Below the pieces are notes generated by a model. It did no database searches and was not told the origin of the DNA. It saw nothing but the letters and a program-made list of their open reading frames with translations. This document shows, piece after piece, positions 13,111 through 24,939 of a stretch of 64,000 nt of DNA. Numbering within the stretch: position 1 is the stretch's first letter; the number at the start of each line of letters is the position of its first letter. This stretch comes from Boswellia sacra. Taxonomy: Eukaryota > Streptophyta > Magnoliopsida > Sapindales > Burseraceae. A program made the translations under genes and the position numbers. Location: NCBI GenBank assembly GCA_013180625.2, contig SNVD02013943.1:186001-250000 (forward strand), read 5' to 3'.

Positions 13111-14007
13111 CCAGTGTTAATATTTGTTTGCAGTTTTTTTTTTTTTTGTTCTGTACACATTTATGATTACAGGAATCCATTTTTGTATCCAATTTTTTTG
13201 GTATGTACATATTAACCTGGGAACAAGAGACTAAAAGACTAACATGGAACATGACATTAAATTAACAATGCATAAATTATACAAAAGTTTTAATACACAA
13301 GAGCCTAAAAAGTCATAAGTTTATAGAAGTCTTATTTCCAAACTAGCACAAATCAAACCAATTTAGAGTCTCATTTCCTGAAATTATTAACCAGCACAAA
13401 CCATTCCTCATGTGAGAAAACCTGCATAAATAATTAACAAGAAACAATAGCTTTAGCCCATACACTCTATTTAAACTAGACAATAAGAAACTTGATCCCA
13501 CAACATAGGAAAGAAAACCAAAATAAACTAACAAAGAAAGATTACAAACATAAGCAGCAAGAAGAACTGAACCGGATTGCTAAAACTAACATTAATATGC
13601 ATCAACAACATAGATTCATATAAATTTATGTATATATTTATGTAATAGCTAGCTAAATTATCTGACCTATAATACCTAATAACATTAATATCCTTATGGA
13701 AGTTTGTCAACTAGAAATCCTATAACATAAGAACATTATAGAGACTAAAAACAAGATAATGCACAAACAGATGACAATTCACACATTGAACAAATGAGAC
13801 AATAAGTAAATAAAAATTCTCTCTTGGTATACATAAACTATATATCAATAACACAACCAGCTACTAACAATAGACTACTCTAATGCAAGTTTAGGTTCTC
13901 TTTATTCTCCTCCTAGAACATGGACTCGGGTTGTTATCACAATAGCTACTAACAATAGACTACTCTAATGCAGGGAATTAATATATCATATTAAGTTTAT
14001 ATACCTA

Positions 14008-15733
14008 ATTCTCTTCATTCTCCTCCTCATTTGTTGTTGCAGCATTAGTGTTGACGCGATTTCGGTGGGCACTTGAGGCATCTGGAACCGGACCCTAAGA
14101 CATTTTGAAAGACTTAGAACATCCTTCATAAACATAATGCGTTAACCAAAAGTTCTTATAAAAGCACAAAAGTCTATCAAAATAGTAAAATACCTGCTGT
14201 CGCATAGGTGGTGGCAATTGCTCTTCAATATCTGGAAATTTCAGTTGTAGAAAGTTATACAACTGAGTATTATATTCCTTCAATTCTTTATTCTCTACTC
14301 GCATTTCATGTAGTTCCTGATGTAATCTCTCCACATCAACCAGGTGAGATAAGCTTTGAATTTTAACACCAGTTGGGGATGGACCATGGCCATATGTGCG
14401 GGCATAACCATGATATTCACATCCCAGTACATCTTGAAATACCTATTCCGCTGCTGCTTCTGTTTGTTACTCAATAGGTATTCTAGACATGCCGTCTTTT
14501 AACTGACTCTACAAAATAATGAAAACAAGGTCCAAGCATAAAACAATTTGTGTATCCAATTTGACACAATGAGTATGAGTATACAAGTTAGGTTAGAAAA
14601 CATACAATTATTTCAGCACTCTTAGTATCAACTACATCTCCACCACTTGTTGTCCTAGTCTTGATAAATACATTAACACGATCTGTTTTTTCTCCACATT
14701 TTAACATCTTAACACAAAAAGAAATATTAGTTTACACTTGCAAAGAAACAAAGTTCCAAATATACCTTGATAACCATTACAAAATCTCTAACAATGCATA
14801 TAAATTTTAGGTGATAAAACTTACCTCTTCTCTCTTTTTGGTAAAAGAAGTGTGGCCGGTCCTGTGAAGTGCAAACTGATGTGCATGATTTGCCTTATTT
14901 CTCTCCGCCTGTTTCTCCAATATTAAAAAGCAAAAGACAACAATATATAGTTTATATGTATCACTATGTTAGTATATTTTGAATAAAACTATTATGTTAA
15001 CAATTGTTTTTATAACTTACTTGAGCTCCTTCACTGCTCCAGTAAGCAACTAAAATCTTCCAATGCTCTTGAGGAATTTTTGGAGGAGTAAAAGCTAAAC
15101 GTTCCTCATCTGTCAGATATGGCTTGTAAAAGTCTCTCTTAACACGAGCTTTCCAATCCCTTCAAAGTACTCCAATTGCTTTTAGACAATAAGGTCTATA
15201 CTCATCTGGAACATCGGATTGTCCTACAATTACAAAAAGTATAATAGATTAGTGTACTTAACATAAATATTTTTCAACTTCACAAATAGATGAAAATTAA
15301 ATACCTTCACTTCTTTCCAAATTGCATTTAATTTGTGCTCAGGCATGGCATGCCAACTAGCAAAAGTTAATGGAGCCATCGATCCATTCATAGCTATGAT
15401 GCCAAGTTGAGATGTAAAGGTCTCTTTAGTCGGACCTATTGGTTGCCACGTATTGTTGAAGTCAACATGTAAAACCTGCCCTGAGCCCCATTTAGGATTA
15501 GCACGAGCAGCCCCACGACCTTTTATTACGTGTGATGACTCATCTAATTATAGAAAATTAGTTTCACATTATAAAGTACAACATTTATATGAAAAAAAAT
15601 CATTTAAATACAAACTTTGATCTGCCACATTCATCTAAGACTAGGAAGATGAAGATGATTATCGTCGAGATTCTGCCTCCCTTCGTAGTACACTTTCCAT
15701 AGAGTCATCTCTATGTCTCTTAGGTGCCATCAT
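14008..15733 (-). pseudogene. TNPA-like Transposase_24 gene, broken (CACTA copy 1)
   Basis: Read on the minus strand, exon-like blocks give recognisable En/Spm second-protein motifs in order. They are a start MMAPKRHRDDSMES near 15733, then SWHAMPEHKLNAIWKEVK, WKARVKRDFYKPYLTDEERL and EHWKILVAYWSSEGAQ, then HAHQFALHRTGHTSF. A coiled-coil-like LHQELHEMRVENKELKEYN and a tail beginning DPVPDASSAHRNRVN follow. Blocks are separated by intron-like spacers with GT/AG borders. There are in-frame stops, for example after the first arginine-rich stretch and upstream of WKARVKR, so the copy is dead. The same ORF occurs on the plus strand in CACTA copy 2, which confirms common ancestry. In functional elements this protein binds subterminal repeats and assists TNP2. 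Confidence 0.8.
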
Positions 15734-16012
15734 AAGCTGCAATGTTAATGTTAAGGCATACAATTATTCAACAAATGGGAAAAACCAGAGCCTTTTTTTA
15801 TCTCATTTCAACTAGCAGTAGTCATTATATCTTCATGTAAATTAAGAATGTTCCACCAAATGGGTGGCAAGAAGCTACAGGCCTTCTACTTCCATTTTTT
15901 TTTTCTTAATGCGAAATGAGAAAAAGACTGAACAGTTTATGATATTATTGTCAATCCTGATAAATATCAATTTGTTTTTTCATTTTTTAGATATATCATT
16001 TTTTTATCTAAA

Positions 16013-16216
16013 ATGATAAATATTGAATCCAGGAAAGCCTTTCAAATATATGGCTCTATGGATAAGGCTGGTTTGGTTCCTGATGTTTACAGCTATGGTG
16101 TTTTAATTAATGGATTTTGTATGAAAGGCAATATGAAAGAGGCATCAAAACTGTTTAAGTTAATGGGTGACTTCTTAATTAATGGATGTAAATCTTCAGC
16201 ATGCCCTCTAGGATCT
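16013..16216 (+). pseudogene. Captured PPR-gene fragment inside CACTA copy 1
   Basis: The frame encodes a whole PPR repeat, with GLVPDVYSYGVLINGFCMKG and NMKEASKLFK as the helix pair and about half a repeat before it (RKAFQIYGSMDKA). The frame then runs into unrelated sequence and stops. It lies antisense to the element's own TNPA-like gene. The P-class repeat style differs from the PPR gene at 24940. This looks like a host-gene piece picked up by the transposon. The donor is unknown. It is too short to be functional. Confidence 0.72.
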
Positions 16217-19200
16217 TGACAAGCTCTTAATTTATCAACTTAGTTGGTTATTTAGTTATCATCATCATCTCGACTGATATTAACTTCTTACGACTTTGCA
16301 GAAGGCACTATATTAATAAAGTGGAAGTCAAGGGCAAACAGGAGAAATAATTACAATATGCAATTTGTTATTAAAAAAGGATTAAAAAAAAAGAGTCAAC
16401 TGCCTAAAGAAGGTTCAACCATGATCAGCATGGAAAAGGTCATTAATGCTTCTACAAATTAATTGCTTTAATTCTCAAAAATTTTGACCCTTCATTCGGA
16501 TTGCAAACATGAAAAGTGTTCGCAATAATTTTAGATTATGTCAAATGCAAAAGGCACTCAAGGTGTTAGGTCCCAAAGTTGTAACAAGTGATAGCTGAAA
16601 GGATACTGTTTGCAATAAATAAAGGGCAATACTTAATTATTCAATCATACAAGAAAGGATATACAAACATGACACTTTTAGGCAAAAGAGGATGTAAGGG
16701 TACTCCAATCTAAAACTCTTTTTCTCATCAAAAAGAAAAATTGACAATTTTAATTTATTTTAGCAAGGCTAGCATTGATAAACAAGCTTGTATGACTATC
16801 TAATAATGCCAAAGGGGAGTGTCTCATTGAACTCAATATATATATATATATATATATATACGTAACATTCACACCAGGATATTCTGCAGTTGATCATTGC
16901 AGTAGAAGTCATAAATAGTTGGACCCAAATGGAAAGCAGGACTAACTCCTGTGATGAAATAAAACATCTGTGGCGTAATGAATCGACAACTTAACAAAAT
17001 TTCATATAATAGGGTAACATATGGACATTTAATCTCCTAAACTATAAACTATCATCCAAATTCTCAACAAATATTACTCAAATAATAGGATAAACTATTA
17101 AAAAGATGGATAAAACACCTCCGACAAACAAAGGCCTGACATCATTCTTGGTAAGTCAAGTACATACAGTCGCTACACAAATGTTTAAGTACATGTAGCG
17201 ACTTAAATAGCTAGTGTTTTCCTTAGCAATCTCTATCTTTTAAAATAATTGTACACTCCAAATTAACTCTCATAAACCCCATTTAAAAGAACTAAAATGA
17301 AACTAAAAGTGGAGAGTGGAGATACCTGATAGAGAAGAGTGGAGAGTGTAAAGTGGAGCTAGTTTATGAAATTTTGCTTGCTCTACAGCATTTTTCCACA
17401 CACCGATCCTAAATGCAGTTGATAACTCTTGTTTGGAGCAACTTGATCAAGAACACCTTCTCTTTCTACCATTAAAAAACAAAAAGGATATAAGAAAATA
17501 TTTAAGTGAAATCACAACCTATAATAAGAATCAAAATATAGCCTTTAGATAAAATGTTATTGCCTGACTATAGTTCAATGAGGCTCATATTAGATAAAAT
17601 AGGTTTTTATTCCCAGGTGACACAGCCTTTTGAGAGAGATTTGTCTGAGTTCGTAGGTTGTAGCTTGTTTATGTTCTTTATTTGATTGTGTTCATTAATC
17701 AATGTTGTTCATGTGCAAACTCCAACTTTAATTAATTTTAGCAACTCTGTCACCTCATCTGTGTTAGTGATATAATCATGTGCAAATCTAAACGCAAAAC
17801 TTGTTATTTTGATATGCCTTGCCTTTAAGACTTTGTTAACTACTTTAGAAGTACACCACAATTCTATGGCATTTGAATTTACAAAATTGTTGTTTCTGTG
17901 CTTTTTGGTGTATCTTCTGGCCTTTGTAAACCACTTAACTGTATTATTATTATATTCCATGGTAATGATCTCAGGATCAAGAATATTCTACCATGAAAAG
18001 AAAAGCTTTCTGGAGTGCCATGCCACATCTAAGCAATGAGCTTCAGCTTGCAGAGAAATGCTGAAAGCCCAAGCAATGATTATATATACATTGGATTTGT
18101 CCTGACATTCTCTTAAATTAAGCCTAAGTTTAAAAACTTAAAATTATAAAATGAATTCTGCTCACGTACCCCATTATGCAAACATTTTTAACACAACTCT
18201 GTTTATTTATTTGTTAAATCTTAATCAAGTACAATCAAATTTATTAACAAAAGAAAAAGTAAGACTGGTGACTTGTGAGTGCCCCCATGCATTATCAACC
18301 TTGAGATACTTGGCCTTTTTAGTGAGACAAAGAAGCAAAGATACCAACACCTTTCGGCTCTTACTTTTCATTGAGGTTAAATTCTCTATAACTATTGTGA
18401 ATCCAAAAAGACATAAAGCCTTTTCATAGAAAGAAAAGTCCACTAAGATTGCTTTTCAGCGTCACTACAAGCTAGTTCAGCATCACTTAAACAGAGTTTG
18501 AATTGAAATTGCAGGCAATTACCTTGAAATTGACAGTGGCAATAGCAATGTCTCTCAAGTGGTGAAGAAGCTTAAGAGAAAAACTTTGCTTTGTTTTGCC
18601 AGCTAATGGGTTTACAGAGAGAGCAAAATAAACTAAAATGAGTGGTTGTAGGCTATAAACTAAAATGAAAAAAAGATAATAAAACAATCCATCAGGTAAA
18701 CCAACAACAATTCATGACTACTCATAACAAATCTCTTCTCAAAGAAGATTGCAAGCTATACAATTAACCAACTTGACCAATTCATTAATTGTAAATCAAA
18801 CTGTTGCTTAGTCATATAAGAAATCCAAAAACACATGTGATGAATAAACAGTTTCAGTTTTAGCATAAGCTATTTACATCATTGAATAGGAAACAAGAAA
18901 TGTCATAGCTAAATTATGAAGATCAAAATAAGTCACATAAAGAAAAGAGACTGAGAAATAACATAGTATAATACAACTTAAATGATTTTACATGCAAAAC
19001 AAAGCCAAGAAAAAAAAAATACATGTGCCATTCTAGACAATCAAGAAATATCTTATATTTTTTCGACTTAATTGAATTTGACAAAACGAGCACAAGTAGG
19101 CAGTCAACATTTTGCATCAAACTCCCTCACGGCACAACATAGTAAAATGGTTTTTTCAATTTTTACCCAATTCTCCATCATTTTCAAAGATGGAAGACAC

Positions 19201-19790
19201 AAATTGTAATCTACTTGATATAATTATTTGATCAAACAAGCCAAATCCAGAACAAGACTTATAGAATAGCAAATTTAAATTCAATTTCAGAGTTGAACTA
19301 GCTTTCAAATTTAAATGTAAAATGTGGAGAAATTGCCATTAGATTTCATTGTTATTCCATTGAACCAAACCAAATAGACCCAGAAACAATTGCTATTCAA
19401 TAAGAAAAAATAAAACCTTACCCAAACAATCAGAGGACCGACGTGGGTGTGAGACTGAGAGTTGAGGACCGTCGTGGGTAGAGGTGCTGCCACGGTGAGG
19501 AAGATGAGAGAGAGAGACAGACACACAGACAGAAGATGATGAAATTATGGACGGGACCGACGTGGGTGCAGGTGCTGCAACAGTGAGGAAGATGACAGAG
19601 AGAGAGACAGACAGACAGAAGATGATGAAATTATGGACGAGATACCGACGTGGGTGGATTTGCTGCCATTGTGTGGGATTACGATTCAATGAATGAGGGA
19701 TTTGGATTGGGAGAGAAAGAAATTAGGGATTTGGATTGGGTGAGATAATAGACAGAGCGAGAAAGGAGGGATATGGGAAAATTAGTCTAA
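16217..19790. other. CACTA copy 1 interior, no intact gene
   Basis: AT-rich filler. A minus-strand frame at 17709-17960 (83 codons) contains ELWCTSKVVNKVLKARHIKI and looks protein-like, possibly another captured exon, but I do not recognise the family. An (AT)n run lies near 16842-16860. Near 19500-19640 two copies of a GAGAGAGACAGACA-rich block with GACCGACGTGGGTG are tandemly repeated. Nothing matches a TNP2 transposase. Confidence 0.5.
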
Positions 19791-19937
19791 ATAATTTACC
19801 GTGGACTTTCAAAACTGCCATAGATATATAACATATCAACTACGACCGTGGTAGCCCGCCACAGAATTTATTTTTTTACTGCATTTCTCACAGCCCGCGG
19901 TAAATTGTTGTAGTAAATGGCACTTTTTTTAGTAGTG
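19790..19937. repeat. CACTA copy 1, right subterminal repeats and TIR
   Basis: Units TTTACCGTGG, AGCCCGCCACAG and AGCCCGCGGTAAA precede the terminal TTTAGTAGTG. The array is shorter than at the left end. Confidence 0.75.
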
Positions 19938-21900
19938 ATGTCTCTCTAATCATAACAAAGTCTAACAATCTAAAGTTTTAAACAATTATTAAAAAAATAA
20001 TCTTCTTATTTCAAAATTCCAAAAATGAAATAAAGCCTCGACATCAATCGACAAGCCCAACTACTAACTTCTAAGACTACTCTACTAAATGTTAGAGACA
20101 AAGGATAAGCCATCAACTCGGTAAGTAAAATCATACACAACCATTTAGTATCTTAAACAATTATGAAAATATCGTATAATTCATAGTTTAACACTTCAAT
20201 TCCAGAATCATATCTTAATAAAAATATAGTCATAAGCATTTGTAACATTTAAGATCAAAGAAATCATTACAGATCAGAAAACATTCATCGACTCATATCA
20301 CATAGTGTCACCCGTAATCCCGGTGACCCGTCCCAAAATTCAGACATTAATGTCACCTGTAATCCCGATGACCCGGTCAGAAAGTCAGACAATAATGTCA
20401 CCTGTAATCCCGGTGACCCGGCCAGAAAATCGTGTGCACACTAAAACCACAACTGGGTTTAGAATTCAGAGTTCACAATAGTATTCAGATACTATGGATA
20501 ATGAGTCAAAACATTTCAAAACTATAGCAAATAACACAATACTCAAAGTACATAGTCTAATAACTTTTCGTTGATAATCATGAGGTCATCAAAATATCAA
20601 AGCCTCTAAAAAAATTTCAAGGAAGCATTTAACATATATTTTGAATTTTTGTAAAAATAATTTGTTAAAAGTTCCTTTTACTAAAATGGTTTTTAACATA
20701 AAAACAGTTTTTGAGAATCAATTTAAAAGCTTTGCTAAAACTCTAATTCTGTAATTTATATTCTAAAACAAAAAATAATTCATATAATATCACATAAAAA
20801 TATTTCATAACATATTAAGTTATTCATTAAGAACACGTTACACTTTAATCATAGTATATATATGATGTTACTTACCTTGATCGATCCAAAAAGAGAAATA
20901 TACTAGCTCTTACTCCTCCAACGATTGTCCTAAGACATAACCAAAAAAAATATTTTGATAAAGTTATAAACTCAACATCTAAAATATGCTATAAAATTCA
21001 CTTAAAAATTTCTAAATAAATCGTTCTGTCTAAGTCTCATTCCCTAAACAGAGATGATTTTAGAAATTTTAGAAATTTATATCTTAATTCGATTAAACTA
21101 GGATTTTGTAAAGGAAAACTAGACACATAGGCAATTTACAATCAGAAACTATTTTTTTAAGATTTTCGTTTTCTGCCAGTAAACTCTGTGCAGAATTTTC
21201 AGATTAAGATGTTTTAAATTCAAAATTTTATAACAATTATTATACGTGTTTAAAAATCCTGAAAATTTACAAAAACATATATACGATCTTGAAAAAGTAG
21301 CATATAAAATTTGAGAAAATTTTGACTCCTCTAGCATATGAAAAAAAATTCTGAAATTCGTAACATCCAGAATCTACAGTATTTTCCAAGATTTCAATCG
21401 AAAGTTCAAAAATTCGTAATAAATCGAAATGTTGACCTTTTATTGTGAAATAAAATTCTAGATGTTCATATTTTTGTCTATAAAACATATAAAAAGAGCA
21501 GACTAAAATTCTATTTCTAAGACTCTTAATAACTTCGAAAATTCTGAACTGTTCTTTAAACCTCTACAGAAATCCTAGTATAAATCTATGCAACAATAAT
21601 TTCTAATAAATAATTATTATATCAAACTAAGGAAAATACGATCTTACCTTGAAATTCTCTGAGTTTCAAGGCCTCCACCTAGCTTTCACTTTTAAAACCA
21701 TAATTGTAATGTTACAATATTGCTTATATATACTAGATGAGGTGAATGTATTTGAAAAGAGATAAAACTTAACCATTATTTATCTTTTCTAATTTAAATC
21801 TAATTAAAACTCTCTTTTATTTATTTATTTATTATTATTATCGTTGACTAACTCCCATAATGACTTATATAGCCCTATCAAAAAAATTACGATTGTTACA
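19938..21900 (-). repeat. Left LTR, main segment after the CACTA insertion
   Basis: The LTR resumes with the duplicated ATG and TCTCTCTAATC and runs to the terminal ATTGTTACA. It contains three 45-bp repeats. Its last 1.15 kb is repeated at 22945-24157, and its final part again at 61456-62123. Confidence 0.85.
20306..20440. repeat. Three 45-bp tandem repeats inside the LTR
   Basis: TGTCACC-GTAATCCCGGTGACCCG recurs at 20306, 20351 and 20396. Each unit contains the inverted pair GTCACC...GGTGAC and could fold as a short hairpin. The same array is present in the right-edge copy from about 63890. Confidence 0.85.
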
Positions 21901-21910
21901 TTTCTCCTCC
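21901..21910 (-). other. Polypurine tract (minus strand)
   Basis: On the minus strand GGAGGAGAAA directly abuts the LTR end TGTAAC. This is the position of the plus-strand priming tract of a minus-strand retroelement, and it fixes the orientation. Confidence 0.75.
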
Positions 21911-22940
21911 TGTTAACGAAATTTCGTCCTCGAAATTTGATGCATACCTCAACTTCCTTAGTCTTAAGTCCTTGGCTTCTTTGCTTGACTATCGTCTGCC
22001 TGATTACTAATGTTAAAGTCTCGCCTCTTTAGGCAATCCTTAATCCTATGTCCCATTTGACCGCAACCAAAGCAAGCACCAGTGTTCTAGTAGAATTTTC
22101 CACTGTGTGTGTTACCACAAGGATCACAAAAGGTTGTATTGTTTTAAGAAGATCCATCTCCATCCTGTCTTTTGAAATAATAATTATTAGTATTCCCTGG
22201 GCCTGACCAGATGTTACCATCACTCTTGAGATTTTGTCGGTTATGATCGTCTCTCTCATTGTGAAGTTCCACTAAGTATCTCTCAGCAATCATAGCTCGG
22301 TCTACCATCTCTGCATATGTGTCCAATTTTAACACTGCCAGTTAGGACTGAATAGCTGGACCTAAGCCCTCAAAGAACAATCTTGCTTTAGCAGCATCAC
22401 TTGGTATGGTCGCAAATCGAGATAGAGAGTTGAATTGTTCCTCAGATTCAGCCATTGATCTATTTCCTTGAGTCAAAGATTGAATTCTACCTCCATCCTG
22501 TGGTGAACTCAATCAGGGAAATATTTCTCATTAAAAGAATCTACAAACATCCTCCAAGTAATTTATACACATTTTCCCATACGGTTAATCATCAATCGCA
22601 AAGTGGCTTCCCACCAATGTTTAGCCTCACCCTCCAAGACAAAAGACACGAATGTAACCCTCAAATTACCCGTACAATCCAGAGCTGTGAATATCTTCTC
22701 TATTTGCTTTAACCAAGCCTCAGCAACCAAAGGATCTGTAGTACCCCGAAAAGTTGGTGGACCTAGTTTCCTGAATTTCTCCAAGGTTACTATGGCTTCA
22801 CCCGTCGCAGCATTATTTCCTTCTCTATTATCACCACGTCCAGTATTATGATTTGTCATTTGCTCTATAATCCTGTTCTGCTACTCCATGAGTCTAGTAA
22901 ATGCGTGCATTCATGGAGGATTATCCTGAGCCATTTCTTG
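21911..22940 (-). pseudogene. gag remnant of the Tekay-like element
   Basis: Minus-strand frames give retrotransposon gag segments: NPPWMHAFTRLME-like start, EKFRKLGPPTFRGTTDPLVA, then EGEAKHWWEATLR, and a retroviral zinc knuckle read as CFGCGQMGHRIKDC near 22050. Frameshifts and stops break it into at least three pieces. The knuckle is followed almost at once by the 3' leader and polypurine tract, so protease, reverse transcriptase and integrase are absent. The 5' end is also missing, where the truncated right LTR begins. The copy at 62124-63239 has the same short layout with its start preserved. Confidence 0.82.
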
Positions 22941-22944
22941 AATA

Positions 22945-24157
22945 GTAAATAATTCCATAATTTATATTCTAAAACAGAAAATAATTCATAAAATATCACA
23001 TAAACATATTTCATAACATATTAAGTTATTCATTAAGAACATGTTACACTTTAATCACAGGTCACGTATGATGTTACTTACCTTGATTGATCCAAAAAGA
23101 GAAATATCCTAGCTCCTACTCGTTCAACGATTGTCTTAAGACATAACCAAATTTTTTTTTTTGATAAAGTCATAAATTCAACACCTAAAATATGCTATAA
23201 AATTTCCTTAAAAATTCCTAAACAAACCGTTCTGTCTAAGTCTTATTCCCTGAACAGAGGTGATTCCAAAAATTTTAGAAATTTATATCTTAATCTGATT
23301 AATGTAGGATTTTGCAGAGGCAAACTAGACACATAGATTATTCAAGTAAAAATTTTGCAAAGCAATTTACAATCAGAAACTATTTTTTTAAGATTTTCGT
23401 TTTCTGCCAGTAAACTCTGTCCAGAATTTTCAGATTAAGATGTTTCAAATTCAAAATTTTATACCAATTATTCTACATGTTTAAAAATCCTAAAAATTTA
23501 TAACATGTTTAAAAATCCTAAAAATTTACAAAACATATATACAATCTTAAAAAAGCAGCATATAAAATTTGAGAAAATTTTGACTCCTCTAGCATATGAA
23601 AAAAATTATGAAATTCGTAACATCCAGAATTTACAGTATTTTCTAAGATTTCAATAGAAAGTTCAAAAATTCGTAATAAATTAAAATGTTGACTTTTTTT
23701 TTGTGAAATAAAATTCTAGACGTTTATATTTTTGTCTATAACAACATATAAAAATAGCAGACTAGAAATTCTATTTCTAAGACTCTTAATAAATACAAAA
23801 ATTCTGAACTATTCCTTAAACCTTTGCAGAATCCTAGTATAAATCTTTCAATAATAATTTTTAGTAAACAATTATTATATCAAACTAAGGGAAATACGAT
23901 CTTACCTTGAAATTCTTTGAGTTTCAAAGCCTCCACCTAGCTTTCACGTTTAAAACCCTAATTGTAATGTTACAATATTGCTTATATATACTAGATTAAG
24001 TGAATGTATTTGAAAAGAGATAAAACTTAACCATTATTTATCTCTTCCAATTTTAATTTAATTAAAACTCTCTTTTATTTATTTATTATTATTATTATCG
24101 TTGACTAACTCCCATGATGACTTATATAGCGCTATCAAAAAAATTATGGTTGTTACA
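22945..24157 (-). repeat. Right (5') LTR, truncated
   Basis: Begins inside the LTR at TAATTTATATTCTAAAACA, matching about 20752 onward in the left LTR, and ends GGTTGTTACA before TSD TTTAT. The first roughly 0.9 kb of the LTR, the primer site and the gag start are deleted. A short internal duplication of TGTTTAAAAATCCTAAAAAT lies near 23478-23530. Confidence 0.85.
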
Positions 24158-24162
24158 TTTAT
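24158..24162. repeat. TSD TTTAT, right copy
   Basis: Matches 12624-12628, bounding the composite retroelement. Confidence 0.8.
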
Positions 24163-24939
24163 ACTTAGTGATAAGAAAAACTATAAATAATTTTTTAATT
24201 TTCATAAAATTTTTAATAATAATGTAGTATTTATTTAATAATATTATATAAATATATAGGAGCGAGTTTATAGAAATAATTTTTAAGAGTAACATCACTC
24301 ATTTTATAATAATAAATTTAATTAAATAACTATTTAATGGATATAATATTTTGAAATATGTTTCTTTTTTGTTAATTATTGCATTTATGAATATATAATT
24401 TAATTATTGTATTAATTAATTTATTTAATATGTAGTTATAAAATTAAAATTATTTTATAAATAAATAAATATATATTTTTTGGTGTTATAATGTTACCTC
24501 AAAATTATTTTGATTTTGATATTAAATTAGAAAAAATTTATAATTTGATTTAAACTATATAATCATATATTTTTATAAAGTTTTAAATATTATAAATTAT
24601 TATTATTTTATATAAATAATATTATTAAATAAATTCTATAGAAATTGTTTGAAATAATTAAAAAAGAATTAATTATAAATATTAATAGATAAATATTATA
24701 AAGGGATAATCACGTGCTTATATTAGTTATTTGTATGTAATAAAGCTTGCAATAACAACAATTCTAAATATTTCTATCCTATTTTTAAAAAATAAAATAA
24801 TTTTTAAAAGGTAAATTACTAATTAGCATACAATTTACATTATAACTATTTCTCTAGCAAATATAGAATTATTTCCACATCAGCTGAATCCCAAAGAAGC
24901 CTAACTAACCATCTTGTGAATATAATTTGCCCGCCCTGC
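24163..24939. other. AT-rich DNA upstream of the PPR gene
   Basis: Very AT-rich, with no exon-like frame. The PPR promoter must lie in or near the right part, but I cannot name a specific TATA box among the many AT runs. Confidence 0.5.

Larger units (their letters stand above)
12758..19937 (-). mobile_element. CACTA (En/Spm) transposon, copy 1, non-autonomous
   Basis: The ends are CACTACTAGAAAAG on the left and TTTAGTAGTG on the right, flanked by ATG on both sides (12755-12757 and 19938-19940). A 3-bp TSD is typical of CACTA elements. Both ends carry subterminal repeats with ACGGCGGGCC/CCGCGGT-like units, where the TNPA-type protein is expected to bind. The only transposon gene is a broken Transposase_24/TNPA-like ORF on the minus strand. 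No TNP2-type transposase is seen, so the copy is non-autonomous. A PPR-gene fragment lies inside. It is the same family as the element at 40155-49281. Confidence 0.92.
12629..24157 (-). mobile_element. Deleted Ty3/gypsy element hosting a CACTA
   Basis: This composite block is flanked by TTTAT on both sides. The retroelement lies on the minus strand. Its left (3') LTR is 12629-21900, interrupted by a CACTA transposon. The internal part holds only a degraded gag. The right (5') LTR is truncated. Without the CACTA and one TSD copy the left LTR is about 2.09 kb. The LTR begins TATAAGGCCCC, a mutated form of the TGTAACGCCC seen in the second family copy at 63398, and ends GTTACA. LTRs this long and a PPRR-type gag suggest the Tekay/Del chromovirus lineage. 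That is inference, because no pol remains. Confidence 0.85.

Noticed and set aside
18151..18443. 92- and 72-codon frames inside CACTA copy 1
   Set aside because: Low-complexity hydrophobic translations of AT-rich filler, with no domain.
20306..20440. CRISPR-like spaced repeats
   Set aside because: A plant LTR tandem array with contiguous 45-bp units and no unique spacers.
24916..24939. Upstream extension of the PPR protein from GTG
   Set aside because: Plants rarely start at GTG. An ATG eight codons later gives a normal N-terminus.
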